Source: Streptomyces sp. Ag109_O5-10
GTDB lineage: Bacteria; Actinomycetota; Actinomycetes; Streptomycetales; Streptomycetaceae
Direction of reading: 5' to 3'
Length of the DNA: 64,000 nt
Assembly: GCF_900105755.1 (NCBI RefSeq)
Contig: NZ_FNTQ01000001.1
Span: forward strand, 8,990,001 to 9,054,000
The first letter of the stretch is position 1. Each line of letters opens with the position of its first letter. The notes beneath the pieces are model-generated. The model ran no database searches. It was not told where the DNA came from and was given only the letters and a program-made list of their open reading frames with translations. Shown here piece after piece: positions 1 through 8,011 of this stretch. A program made the position numbers and the translations under genes.

Positions 1-13
1 CCCCGAAAGGGGC

Positions 14-30
14 GCCGGGGCACCCCCGGC
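14..30. terminator. GC-rich hairpin at the window edge
   Basis: A 7-bp perfect stem (GCCGGGG / CCCCGGC, 3-nt loop) directly follows a short CCCC-gaaa-GGGG hairpin at 1-12. It lies about 90 bp beyond the stop codon of the minus-strand acetyltransferase, so it probably ends that transcript or one entering from the left. There is no U-tract, as is usual for Streptomyces terminators. Confidence 0.4.
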
Positions 31-116
31 CGAAAACCGGGTGTGGAACCGCGCGACCAGCCACGACGGCGCCGCGGACGCACGACGTGGCGCATTGCGG
101 CCGTCCGGCGGAACGC

Positions 117-602
117 TCACGGCCGCAGCCGGAGCACATATGTCAGTCCCGGCCCGCGGGACAGCCGCGTCTCCCCGGTCACGGTGAACCCGGCCTTGGC
201 GAGGACGGCCCGGGACGCCCCGTTGCCGACGGCGGCGGCGGCCCGCAGGGTGGTCAGTCCGTAGGTGTCGACGGCACGTCGGCACACCTCCCGTACACCC
301 CGGGTGGCGAGACCCCGCCCGGTGGCCCGCTCGGCGATCCGGTACCCCAGGTCGGCCGTGCCGTCCGCGACGTCCACCAGGTTGACCCGGCCCAGCACCT
401 CGCCCGCCGGGTCGACCAGCACATGGAAGTAGCAGGTCCCGGCCTCCTGCTCGGCCAGCAGCGCCCGCATCCGCTCGTCGAACTCGGCGAAGAAGTCGTC
501 GCCGCGGTCGGGGATGGTCGCCGCGAAATAGGCGCGGTTGTCCTGCTCGAAGGCGAGGAGCGCCGGGAAGTGGTCAGGGCTGAGCAACTGGAGCTCGGGC
601 AT
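117..602 (-). CDS. GNAT family N-acetyltransferase (RimJ/RimL-like)
   Basis: The 161-residue product has the normal length of a single-domain GNAT enzyme. Such enzymes move an acetyl group from acetyl-CoA to an amine, often a protein N-terminus in the RimJ/RimL branch. The acetyl-CoA loop is visible as GRGLATRG near residues 95-102, and the conserved C-terminal AKAGF segment follows near residue 135. The substrate cannot be read from the sequence. The gene lies 42 bp beyond the end of paaK on the same strand, so it may be co-transcribed with paaI-paaK, but GNAT genes have no established part in phenylacetate breakdown. The ATG at 602 is the first start and gives a standard N-terminus. Confidence 0.85.
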   Translation of the reverse strand: MPELQLLSPDHFPALLAFEQDNRAYFAATIPDRGDDFFAEFDERMRALLAEQEAGTCYFHVLVDPAGEVLGRVNLVDVADGTADLGYRIAERATGRGLATRGVREVCRRAVDTYGLTTLRAAAAVGNGASRAVLAKAGFTVTGETRLSRGPGLTYVLRLRP

Positions 603-644
603 GAGGAGGACAGTAGGTACCCCGGTCGCCCGCCCGCCACGGAA

Positions 645-1991
645 TTAGGCCTGCCGCAGGTCCTTGACCCGGCGGAATTTGCCGAGCGAGCGCTCCAGCG
701 TCTCGGGTTCGACGACCGCGACCTCCACGGTGACGCCGACGCCGTCCTTGATGCCCTGGGCGATGGTCCGCGTCGCCGCCTCACGGTCGGCGGGGCCTGC
801 GTCGGGACGGGCCTCCACCCGGACCGTCATGTGGTCCATGCGGCCGCGCCGGCTGATCTCGATCTGGAAGTGCGGGGCCACCCCCGGCGTCCGCAGCACG
901 ATCTCCTCCACCTGGCTGGGGAAGACGTTGACGCCCCGGAGGATGATCATGTCGTCGCACCGGCCGGTGATCTTCTCGATCCGGCGGAACCCGGGACGCG
1001 CCGTGCCGGGCAGCAGCCGGGTCAGGTCGCGGGTGCGGTACCGGATGATCGGCAGCGCCTCCTTCGTCAGCGAGGTGAAGACCAGTTCGCCGCCCTCGCC
1101 CTCCGCCAGCACCTCGTCGGTCAGCGGGTCCACGACCTCCGGGTAGAAGTGGTCCTCCCAGACGTGCAGCCCGTCCTTGGTCTCCACGCACTCCTGCGCC
1201 ACCCCGGGGCCGATGACCTCGGACAGCCCGTAGATGTCGACCGCGTGGATGTCCAGGCGCTCCTCGATCTCGCGGCGCATCTCCTCCGTCCACGGCTCCG
1301 CGCCGAAGATGCCGACCTTCAGCGAGGTGGAGCGCGGATCGACGCCCTGGCGCTCGAACTCGTCGAGCAGGGTCAGCATGTAGGAGGGCGTGACCATGAT
1401 GATCTCGGGCCGGAAGTCCTGGATGATCTGCACCTGGCGCGCGGTCATGCCGCCGGAGGCGGGGATCACCGTGCAGCCGGCGCGTTCGGCGCCGTAGTGG
1501 GCGCCCAGGCCGCCGGTGAACAGGCCGTAGCCGTAGGAGACATGGACCTTGTGCCCCGGGCGGCCGCCGGCGGCCCGGATGGAACGGGCGACGACGTCCG
1601 CCCACATGGACAGGTCGTTCTCCGTGTAGCCGACCACGGTGGGACGGCCGGTGGTGCCGCTGGAGGCGTGCACGCGCCGCACCTCGGACATCGGCACCGC
1701 GAACATGCCGAAGGGGTAGGTGTCCCGCAGGTCCGCCTTGGTGGTGAAGGGGAAGCGGGCGAGGTCCGCGAGGGTGCGGCAGTCGTCCGGACCGACGCCG
1801 GCCGCGTCGAACTTCTTGCGGTACAGCTCCACGTTGTCGTACGCGTGCCGCAGCGTCGTGCGCAGCCTGGTGAGCTGGAGCGCCTCGACCTCCTCGCGGG
1901 ACATCCGCTCGGCCTCGTCCAGCAAGGCCTCGGGAAGCGGCTCTCCCCGGCGGGTGCCCCTCGGTTCGGGCGCGGTCACTTCGCTGCTCAT
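645..1991 (-). CDS. paaK: phenylacetate-CoA ligase
   Basis: PaaK activates phenylacetate to phenylacetyl-CoA with ATP and CoA, the first step of the aerobic phenylacetate pathway in the cytoplasm. The 448-residue length fits PaaK (about 430-450). It has the adenylate-forming P-loop SSGTTGRPT at residues 110-118, followed by the PaaK-type YGYGLFTGGLG segment, the YGLSE acid motif and the IILRGVNVFPSQVE motif before the C-terminal domain. The start codon overlaps the end of paaI by 4 bp (ATGA), so the two are translationally coupled. No lesion is visible. The ring epoxidase genes paaABCDE lie about 2 kb away on the other strand. Confidence 0.95.
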   Translation of the reverse strand: MSSEVTAPEPRGTRRGEPLPEALLDEAERMSREEVEALQLTRLRTTLRHAYDNVELYRKKFDAAGVGPDDCRTLADLARFPFTTKADLRDTYPFGMFAVPMSEVRRVHASSGTTGRPTVVGYTENDLSMWADVVARSIRAAGGRPGHKVHVSYGYGLFTGGLGAHYGAERAGCTVIPASGGMTARQVQIIQDFRPEIIMVTPSYMLTLLDEFERQGVDPRSTSLKVGIFGAEPWTEEMRREIEERLDIHAVDIYGLSEVIGPGVAQECVETKDGLHVWEDHFYPEVVDPLTDEVLAEGEGGELVFTSLTKEALPIIRYRTRDLTRLLPGTARPGFRRIEKITGRCDDMIILRGVNVFPSQVEEIVLRTPGVAPHFQIEISRRGRMDHMTVRVEARPDAGPADREAATRTIAQGIKDGVGVTVEVAVVEPETLERSLGKFRRVKDLRQA

Positions 1992-2419
1992 TGCGGCTCC
2001 TCACTCCGCGTGCGCAGGGTGCGACTGCGGCCGCGGAACTCCGCGATCACCTCGTCGCCGCGCACGACACTCACGTCGTAGACACCGCTGCGGCCGAACC
2101 GGACCCGCTCCCGCGCGGTGGCGACCAGCACGTCGCCCTCGTACGCGGGCGCGACGAAGTCGATGTCGGCGCCGGCGGCGACCGTCACCGGCCCGTGGCT
2201 GTTGCAGGCACAGGCGAACGCCGTGTCGGCGAGCAGGAACACGTGCCCGCCGTGGGCGATCCGGTGCCCGTTGACCTGCGAGGCGGTCACCGTCATCCGC
2301 AGCACGGCCGTCCCCTCGCCGTGCTCCAGCAACTCGATCCCGAGCCGCCTGGACGCCTCGTCCGCGGCGAACATCGTCTCGACGGGGCCAGGTGTCGTCC
2401 CGGGTACCTGGGTCGTCAT
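1988..2419 (-). CDS. paaI: hydroxyphenylacetyl-CoA thioesterase
   Basis: This is a hot-dog fold thioesterase of about 143 residues. PaaI releases CoA from stalled ring-hydroxylated intermediates and so protects the CoA pool during phenylacetate breakdown. The family signature NGHRIAHGGHVFLLAD, with the HGG and the acidic residue, is present in the first half. An in-frame GTG at 2428 would add three residues. I prefer the ATG at 2419 because AAGGTGG sits at the right distance upstream of it. An operator-like sequence lies only 17 bp upstream of this start, so the leader must be very short. The gene overlaps paaK by 4 bp. Confidence 0.9.
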   Translation of the reverse strand: MTTQVPGTTPGPVETMFAADEASRRLGIELLEHGEGTAVLRMTVTASQVNGHRIAHGGHVFLLADTAFACACNSHGPVTVAAGADIDFVAPAYEGDVLVATARERVRFGRSGVYDVSVVRGDEVIAEFRGRSRTLRTRSEEPQ

Positions 2420-2435
2420 TTCCACCACCTTGTGA

Positions 2436-2453
2436 ACCGACCGAACATTCGGT
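2436..2453. promoter_or_regulatory. TetR-type operator candidate in the paaI/paaJ divergent promoter
   Basis: The sequence ACCGACCGAACATTCGGT is an imperfect inverted repeat between divergent paaI and paaJ. The reverse complement of a second site before paaA (4163-4180) matches it at 14 of 18 positions, sharing ACCGACC at one end and TTCGGT at the other. Two similar sites at the two paa promoters suggest one shared repressor; the PaaR type of TetR protein is the obvious candidate by function. No intact repressor gene is in the window. Confidence 0.55.
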
Positions 2454-2621
2454 TAGCGTGCGGCGTGGTCAAGTAATCCAGCAACCCACCTGCATGTCAA
2501 GGGGTGGACCGCAGGCCGGGAGAGTGCCCGCGCCCCTCTGTCCGACGCCCCCTCCGTCACCTGCCGCCGCGCCGTCCCGCGGCCGCGGCGGACCGCGCAC
2601 CGAAGCCGAGGAGACCGCCCG

Positions 2622-3842
2622 ATGCCCGACGTCTACCTGATCGACGGGGCCCGCACCCCGCAGGGCCGCTACGGCGGCGCGCTCGCCACCGTACGGCCGG
2701 ACGACCTCGCCGCCCTCGTCGTCGGCGAGGCCGTCCGGCGCTCCGGCGTCCCCGGCGAAGCCGTGGACGAGGTCGTCCTGGGAGCCGCGAACCAGGCGGG
2801 CGAGGACAACCGGGACGTGGCCCGGATGGCGGTCCTGCTCGCCGGGCTGCCGCACACCGTGCCCGGCTACACCGTCAACCGCCTGTGCGCCTCGGGCCTC
2901 ACGGCCGTCGCCTCGGCCGCACAGACGATCCGCGCCGGGGAGGCGGACCTCGTGGTCGCCGGGGGAGTGGAGTCCATGACCCGGGCGCCCTGGGTCATGG
3001 AGAAGCCCGGGACCCCCTGGGCCAAGCCCGGGCAGGTGCACGACACCGCGCCGGGCTGGCGCTTCACCAACCCGCGCTTCACCGCCGCCGACCGGGACGT
3101 GGCCGCGGACGCCGGACCCGAGGCGGTCAAGGTCACGCTGTCCATGGGGGAGACCGCGGAGGAGGTCGCCGCCCTTGACGGCATCACCCGCGCCGACTCC
3201 GACGCCTTCGCCCTGCGCAGCCACCAGCGGGCGGTGGCCGCCCAGGAGGCGGGCCGCTTCGACCGCGAGATCGTGCCCGTACCGGTACGCGACGGCGAGG
3301 TCACCCGGGACGAGGGCCCCCGTCCCGCCACCACCCTGGAGAAGCTGGGCTCCCTGCGCACCGTCTTCCGCGCGGGCGGCATCGTCACGGCGGGCTCCTC
3401 CTCACCACTGTCCGACGGCGCTGCCGCCCTGGTGGTCGCGAGCGCCGCGGCGGTCGAGCGGTACGGCCTCACCCCGCGGGCCCGGATCGTCGCCTCGGCC
3501 TCCGCGGGTGTCCAGCCCAACCTCATGGGGCTCGGCCCGGTCCCCGCCACCGAGAAGGCCCTCGCCCGCGCCGGTTGGCAGACCGGCGACCTGGACGCCG
3601 TGGAGCTCAACGAGGCCTTCGCCGCCCAGGCGCTGGCCGTGATCCGCCGCCTCAAGCTCGACGAGGACAAGGTCAACGCCGACGGCGGCGCCATCGCCCT
3701 CGGCCACCCGCTCGGCTGCTCCGGCGCCCGCATCCTGCTCACCCTCCTCGGCCGCCTCGAACGCGGGAACGGCCACCGCGGCCTGGCCACGCTCTGCGTA
3801 GGCGTCGGCCAGGGCGTCGCACTCCTCGTGGAGCGGGTGTGA
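2622..3842 (+). CDS. paaJ: beta-ketoadipyl-CoA-type thiolase
   Basis: Thiolases of this type cleave 3-oxoadipyl-CoA to succinyl-CoA and acetyl-CoA, the last step of phenylacetate breakdown. The 406 residues match the family. The nucleophilic cysteine is Cys89 in NRLCASGL, the NEAFA motif and the GGAIALGHPLGCSGA motif supply the catalytic histidine region, and the second cysteine lies in the C-terminal CVGVGQG motif. The assignment to PaaJ rather than PcaF or a general acetyl-CoA acetyltransferase rests on context. The stop codon overlaps the GTG of the downstream enoyl-CoA hydratase remnant by 4 bp, showing that the gene once led a longer beta-oxidation operon. Confidence 0.85.
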   Translation: MPDVYLIDGARTPQGRYGGALATVRPDDLAALVVGEAVRRSGVPGEAVDEVVLGAANQAGEDNRDVARMAVLLAGLPHTVPGYTVNRLCASGLTAVASAAQTIRAGEADLVVAGGVESMTRAPWVMEKPGTPWAKPGQVHDTAPGWRFTNPRFTAADRDVAADAGPEAVKVTLSMGETAEEVAALDGITRADSDAFALRSHQRAVAAQEAGRFDREIVPVPVRDGEVTRDEGPRPATTLEKLGSLRTVFRAGGIVTAGSSSPLSDGAAALVVASAAAVERYGLTPRARIVASASAGVQPNLMGLGPVPATEKALARAGWQTGDLDAVELNEAFAAQALAVIRRLKLDEDKVNADGGAIALGHPLGCSGARILLTLLGRLERGNGHRGLATLCVGVGQGVALLVERV

Positions 3843-4056
3843 CCACTTCCGCGTCCTACGACACCCTCCTGGTCGAGGAGGGCGTCGACCGGGTCGTCGT
3901 CACCCTTCACCGGCCCGAGGCCCGCGACGCCGTCAGCGGCCGGACGACCTGCACGCGACCCTCGGTGACCGCTTCGTCCCGCCCGGGCTGCTGCGCGACA
4001 AGGTGGCCCGCGGCGAACTCGGACGCAAGTCGGGACAGGGCTTCCACACATGGTGA
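3839..4056 (+). pseudogene. deletion scar fusing an enoyl-CoA hydratase start to a 3-hydroxyacyl-CoA dehydrogenase end
   Basis: From GTG 3839 to about 3940 the frame reads as the first 34 residues of an enoyl-CoA hydratase, with the VDRVVVTLHRPEARDAVSG pattern of the PaaF/PaaG class. From about 3943 to the stop at 4056 a different frame reads as the last 37 residues of a 3-hydroxyacyl-CoA dehydrogenase (LRDKVARGELGRKSGQGF, then a short tail). The junction lies at 3938-3945 and shifts the frame by one base. Most of both genes and anything between them are gone. The hydratase start overlaps the paaJ stop, so the original order was probably paaJ, hydratase, dehydrogenase, then paaA. No intact paaF, paaG, paaH or paaZ is in the window. 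Confidence 0.85.
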
Positions 4057-4162
4057 CCGCGGCGGGCCACGGCACCGGTCCCTGGCCCGTGGCCGCCGTA
4101 CCGCGCACCGCACTGATCGGCGTAGCCCCTTGCCAGACCGGGGAGGGCGCACCTTAAAATGG

Positions 4163-4180
4163 ACCGAACGAATGGTCGGT
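4163..4180. promoter_or_regulatory. TetR-type operator candidate upstream of paaA
   Basis: ACCGAACGAATGGTCGGT has ACCGA and TCGGT arms in inverted orientation, and its reverse complement resembles the site at 2436-2453. It ends 15 bp before the chosen paaA start, so a bound repressor would block transcription of paaABCDE. An in-frame ATG at 4172 lies inside the site and is therefore an unlikely start. Confidence 0.5.
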
Positions 4181-4195
4181 TGGGAGTTGGTGGAG

Positions 4196-5167
4196 ATGAC
4201 TGAAGCGGCCGGAAGGGACGCCGGGCCCGATCTGGAGTCCCACTTCGAGGCGACGATCTCGCGGGACCAGCGGATCGAGCCGCGCGACTGGATGCCGGAG
4301 GGCTACCGGAAGACGCTGATCCGGCAGATCGCCCAGCACGCGCACTCGGAGATCATCGGCATGCAGCCGGAAGGCGAGTGGATCACCAGGGCGCCCTCGC
4401 TGCGCCGCAAGGCGATCCTGTTCGCCAAGGTCCAGGACGAGGCCGGCCACGGCCTGTACCTGTACTCGGCCGCCGAGACCCTCGGCATCGACCGCGCGGA
4501 GCTCACCGAGCGCCTCCTCGAAGGCCGCCAGAAGTACTCGTCGATCTTCAACTACCCGACGCTCAGCTACGCGGACGTCGGCGTCATCGGCTGGTTCGTG
4601 GACGGCGCGGCCATCTGCAACCAGGTGCCGCTGTGCCGCAGCTCGTACGGCCCCTACGCGCGCGCGATGGTGCGGATCTGCAAGGAGGAGTCCTTCCACC
4701 AGCGGCAGGGCTACGAACTGCTGATGACCATGATGCGCGGCACCGACGCCCAGCGCGAGATGGTGCAGGACGCCGTGGACCGCTGGTGGTGGCCGTCCCT
4801 GATGATGTTCGGCCCGCCCGACGACGACTCGCCCAACTCGGCCCAGTCGATGGCCTGGAAGATCAAGCGGCACAGCAACGACGAACTGCGCCGGCGCTTC
4901 GTCGACATGACCGTGCCGCAGGCCGCCAAGCTCGGCGTGACCCTGCCCGACCCCGAGCTGCGCTGGAACGAGGAGCGCGGTCACCACGACTTCGGCACCC
5001 CCGACTTCTCCGAGCTGAAGGAAGTCATCAGCGGCAACGGCCCGTGCAACGCGGAGCGCATGGAGCGCCGGCGGGCCGCCCACGAGGAAGGTGCCTGGGT
5101 GCGTGCGGCCGCCGGTGCCCACGCCGCCAAGCAGGCCGCCCGAGCCCGCGAGGAGGCAGTGGCATGA
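4196..5167 (+). CDS. paaA: 1,2-phenylacetyl-CoA epoxidase, catalytic subunit
   Basis: PaaA is the di-iron catalytic subunit of the multicomponent PaaABCE epoxidase, which attacks the aromatic ring of phenylacetyl-CoA with O2. The 323-residue product carries the ferritin-like iron-ligand helices, with DEAGHGLYLYSAAETLG near residues 80-96 and the KEESFHQRQGYELL helix in the middle. ATG 4196 is preferred because GGGAG at 4182-4186 is well spaced. The ATG at 4172 would add eight residues but lies within the operator. The stop overlaps paaB by 4 bp. The gene looks intact although the beta-oxidation genes just upstream have been lost. Confidence 0.93.
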   Translation: MTEAAGRDAGPDLESHFEATISRDQRIEPRDWMPEGYRKTLIRQIAQHAHSEIIGMQPEGEWITRAPSLRRKAILFAKVQDEAGHGLYLYSAAETLGIDRAELTERLLEGRQKYSSIFNYPTLSYADVGVIGWFVDGAAICNQVPLCRSSYGPYARAMVRICKEESFHQRQGYELLMTMMRGTDAQREMVQDAVDRWWWPSLMMFGPPDDDSPNSAQSMAWKIKRHSNDELRRRFVDMTVPQAAKLGVTLPDPELRWNEERGHHDFGTPDFSELKEVISGNGPCNAERMERRRAAHEEGAWVRAAAGAHAAKQAARAREEAVA

Positions 5168-5454
5168 GCGACACCGGGAACTGGCCCCTGTACGAGATCT
5201 TCATCCGCGGCAAGCGCGGCCTCAACCACGTCCACGTCGGCTCGCTGCACGCGGCCGACGACCAGATGGCCCTCACCCACGCCCGCGACCTGTACACCCG
5301 CCGCAACGAGGGCGTCAGCATCTGGGCCGTGCGCTCCGAGCACATCGCCGCCTCCACCCGGGACGAGAAGGACCCCTTCTTCGACCCCAGCGCAGACAAG
5401 GTCTACCGCCACCCGACCTTCTACGACATCCCCGACGATGTCCCGCACATCTAG
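5164..5454 (+). CDS. paaB: 1,2-phenylacetyl-CoA epoxidase subunit B
   Basis: PaaB is a small subunit (96 residues here, about 95 in the family) that bridges PaaA-PaaC heterodimers in the epoxidase complex and is needed for activity. The sequence has the PaaB signature WPLYEIFIRGKRGLNHVHVG at the N-terminus, followed by HAADDQMALTHARDLYTRR and a C-terminal YRHPTFYDIPD segment. Its ATG overlaps the paaA stop (ATGA) and it ends 9 bp before paaC, so it is translated as part of the paaABCDE operon. No sign of damage. Confidence 0.95.
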   Translation: MSDTGNWPLYEIFIRGKRGLNHVHVGSLHAADDQMALTHARDLYTRRNEGVSIWAVRSEHIAASTRDEKDPFFDPSADKVYRHPTFYDIPDDVPHI

Positions 5455-5463
5455 GAGCCGGCG

Positions 5464-6294
5464 ATGAGCGACGACCACGTCTACCTGAGCCTGGCCGAGG
5501 GCCACGACGACAGCGACGCGCGCTGGGCGTTCGGCACCGGGTTCGAGGACCCGCTGTACGGCGTCGACACCGCGGTACCCGAGGGCGTCGACGCCGCCGC
5601 ACTGGCCGCCGCCTGCCTCGCGCTCGGCGACGACGCCCTGGTCCTGGCCCAGCGGCTCGCGGAATGGGTCACCCGCGCCCCCGAGCTGGAGGAGGAGGTG
5701 GCACTGGCCAACATCGGGCTCGACCTGCTGGGCCAGGCCCGGCTGCTCTACTCCCGCGCCGGCCAGACCGACGGCACCGGCCGCACGGAGGACGCCTACG
5801 CCTACTTCCGGGACGCCGCCGAGTTCCGCAACGTACGCCTCGCCGAACTCCCCAACGGCGACTTCGCCTTCTCCGTCCTGCGGCTCCTGGTGTTCGCGAG
5901 CTGGCGGCTCGCCCACTTCACCGAACTGGCCGCCGCACCCGACCCGGTGTTCGCGGCGATCGCGGTCAAGGGCGTCAAGGAGCTCACCTACCACCGGCAG
6001 TACGCCGCCGAGTGGGTCGTACGCCTCGGCGACGGCACGGAGGAGTCGCACGCGCGGATGCTGACCGCCCTGGAGGCGCAGGCGCCCTACTGGGAGGAGC
6101 TGTTCGCCGCCCACGACGTGCGCGACGCGGTACTGGCCGACCTCCACCAGGTCCTCGACGCGGCCGGGCTCCCCATGCCGGCCGTCCCGCCGCTGCCCGG
6201 CCAGGGCCGCGAAGGCGCCCACACCGGCCACCTCGCCCCGCTCCTCGCCGAGCTGCAGAGCGTGGCGCGCGCCCACCCGGAGGCGACGTGGTGA
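5464..6294 (+). CDS. paaC: 1,2-phenylacetyl-CoA epoxidase subunit C
   Basis: PaaC is the structural, non-catalytic ferritin-like partner of PaaA. The 276-residue length is slightly longer than the enterobacterial protein (about 250). It has the characteristic RLAEWVTRAPELEEEVALA helix near residues 63-81, the NIGLDLLGQARLLY helix, and the LTYHRQYAAEWVVRLGDGT helix around residue 180. It is preceded closely by paaB, and its stop codon overlaps the GTG of paaD by 4 bp. The family retains a four-helix bundle but lacks a full set of iron ligands, consistent with a scaffold role. Confidence 0.94.
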   Translation: MSDDHVYLSLAEGHDDSDARWAFGTGFEDPLYGVDTAVPEGVDAAALAAACLALGDDALVLAQRLAEWVTRAPELEEEVALANIGLDLLGQARLLYSRAGQTDGTGRTEDAYAYFRDAAEFRNVRLAELPNGDFAFSVLRLLVFASWRLAHFTELAAAPDPVFAAIAVKGVKELTYHRQYAAEWVVRLGDGTEESHARMLTALEAQAPYWEELFAAHDVRDAVLADLHQVLDAAGLPMPAVPPLPGQGREGAHTGHLAPLLAELQSVARAHPEATW

Positions 6295-6803
6295 CCATTC
6301 TGACCGACGCCCGGCGCGCCCGGCACATCGCCGAACAGGTGCCCGACCCGGAGCTTCCCATGCTCACCCTCGCCGACCTCGGCGTACTGCGGGACGTCAC
6401 CGTCGAGCCCGACGGCACGGTGGTCGCCGAGCTCACGCCGACCTACTCGGGCTGCCCCGCCATGGCCGAGATGCGCGCCGGGGTCGCCGCCCGCCTGCGC
6501 GAGGCCGGCTTCGGCCGCGTGCAGATCCGGACGGTCCTCGACCCGCCGTGGACCAGTGACTGGATCACCCCCGAAGGGCGCCGCAAGCTCGCCGACCACG
6601 GCATCGCACCGCCCAACACCGCGCCCCGGCGCCTCGCGGGCCCCGTCCCGCTGGACCTGTCGCCGACCCGGCGCACGGTTCCGTGTCCCCGCTGCGGATC
6701 GGCCGCCACCGAGGAGACCTCCCGGTTCGCGGCCACCTCCTGCAAGGCGCTGTGGCGCTGCCTCAGCTGCCAGGAGCCGTTCGAGTACGTCAAGGAGATC
6801 TGA
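6291..6803 (+). CDS. paaD: phenylacetyl-CoA epoxidase maturation protein PaaD
   Basis: PaaD is a MIP18/DUF59-type protein thought to help mature the iron centres of the epoxidase. The 170-residue product has the DUF59 core (VPDPELPMLTLADLGVLRDV; TYSGCPAM near residues 48-55) and a C-terminal zinc-ribbon-like region with two CxxC pairs (CPRCGS and CLSCQEPFEYVKE). GTG at 6291 overlaps the paaC stop as GTGA and is preferred; GTG 6288 would add one residue. The stop overlaps the paaE start as TGATG. Confidence 0.93.
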   Translation: MTILTDARRARHIAEQVPDPELPMLTLADLGVLRDVTVEPDGTVVAELTPTYSGCPAMAEMRAGVAARLREAGFGRVQIRTVLDPPWTSDWITPEGRRKLADHGIAPPNTAPRRLAGPVPLDLSPTRRTVPCPRCGSAATEETSRFAATSCKALWRCLSCQEPFEYVKEI

Positions 6804-7915
6804 TGGCAGAGCTGACGGCACCGACCGCCGGTGCCCCCGCGACGACAGCACGCCGGCGCCGCCCTGCCTTCCACCCCCTGCGCGTCGCCGCCGTCCAGCC
6901 CCTGTGCGAGGACGCGGTGGCGGTCACCTTCGACATCCCCGACGCCCTCGCGGAGGAGTTCGCCTTCGGCCCCGGCCAGTCGCTCACCCTCCGCCGCGAG
7001 GTCGGCGGACGCGACGAGCGGCGCTCCTACTCGATCTGCTCGCCGGCCGGCACCGCCCCCCGCATCGGCGTCCGTGAGGTGCCCGGCGGACTCTTCTCGT
7101 CCTGGCTGGTCCACGAGGTGCGCCCGGGCGACACCGTCGAGGTGATGGCCCCCACCGGAGCCTTCACCCCCGACCTCACGGTCCCCGGCCACCACGTCCT
7201 CATCGCGGCCGGCTCCGGCATCACCCCCATGATGTCCATCGCCGAGTCGGTCCTCGCCGCCGACGACCGCTCGACGGTGACGCTGTTCTACGGCAACCGC
7301 CGCACCGACACCGTGATGTTCGCCGACGAACTCGCCGACCTGAAGGACGAGTACCGCGCCCGCTTCCACCTCGCCCACGTCCTCTCCCGCGAACCCCGCG
7401 AGGCCGAGCTCCTCTCCGGCCGCCTCGACGGCGACCGCCTCGGCGCGCTCGTCGACGGCCTGGTCGACCTCGAGAGCGCCGACCACTGGTGGCTCTGCGG
7501 CCCGCACGGCATGGTCCTCGACGCACAGAAGGTCCTCGCCGAGCTGGGCGTCCCCGCCGGACGGATCCACCAGGAACTCTTCTTCGCCGACGAGCCGATC
7601 GAGCCCGTCCGCCACGAGGACGCGGTGGCGACCGGCCCGGCCAGCGAGGTCACCGTCACCCTGGACGGCCGCTCCACCACCGCACCCCTCCCGCGCGAGC
7701 GCACCATCCTCGACTCGGCCGCCCGCCTCCGCCCGGACCTCCCCTTCGCCTGCAAGGGCGGCGTCTGCGGAACCTGCCGCGCCCGCATCACGGACGGCGA
7801 GGCCGACATGCGCCGCAACTACGCCCTGGAACCCGCCGAGGTGGCCGCCGGCTACGTCCTGACCTGCCAGTCCTACCCGGTCTCCGAGTCGCTGACCGTC
7901 GACTACGACAGCTGA
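6803..7915 (+). CDS. paaE: phenylacetyl-CoA epoxidase reductase subunit
   Basis: PaaE passes electrons from NADPH to the PaaA di-iron site. The 370-residue protein has an FAD-binding barrel (RSYSICS near residue 74), an NAD(P)-binding domain (GSGITPMMS), and a C-terminal plant-type 2Fe-2S ferredoxin domain whose ligands appear as CKGGVCGTC and a later CQS. ATG 6803 is chosen because it overlaps the paaD stop by one base; longer in-frame starts inside paaD are shadows. It is the last gene of paaABCDE and is followed by the remains of a TetR gene on the opposite strand. Confidence 0.94.
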   Translation: MAELTAPTAGAPATTARRRRPAFHPLRVAAVQPLCEDAVAVTFDIPDALAEEFAFGPGQSLTLRREVGGRDERRSYSICSPAGTAPRIGVREVPGGLFSSWLVHEVRPGDTVEVMAPTGAFTPDLTVPGHHVLIAAGSGITPMMSIAESVLAADDRSTVTLFYGNRRTDTVMFADELADLKDEYRARFHLAHVLSREPREAELLSGRLDGDRLGALVDGLVDLESADHWWLCGPHGMVLDAQKVLAELGVPAGRIHQELFFADEPIEPVRHEDAVATGPASEVTVTLDGRSTTAPLPRERTILDSAARLRPDLPFACKGGVCGTCRARITDGEADMRRNYALEPAEVAAGYVLTCQSYPVSESLTVDYDS

Positions 7916-8011
7916 CCGGCCCCGGCCCGGAAATCCGTGGCGCCCCGCTCGGGCCGGCCGATGGCCTCCGCCCGAGCGCAGCCGAACGGCTGACCGCGAA
8001 GGGAGCCACGC

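Noticed and set aside
87..2081. Long plus-strand open frame opposite the acetyltransferase and paaK genes
   Set aside because: It is the shadow of high-GC codon bias on the opposite strand; composition is Arg/Ala/Gly/His-rich without any domain, and two well-supported genes occupy the other strand.
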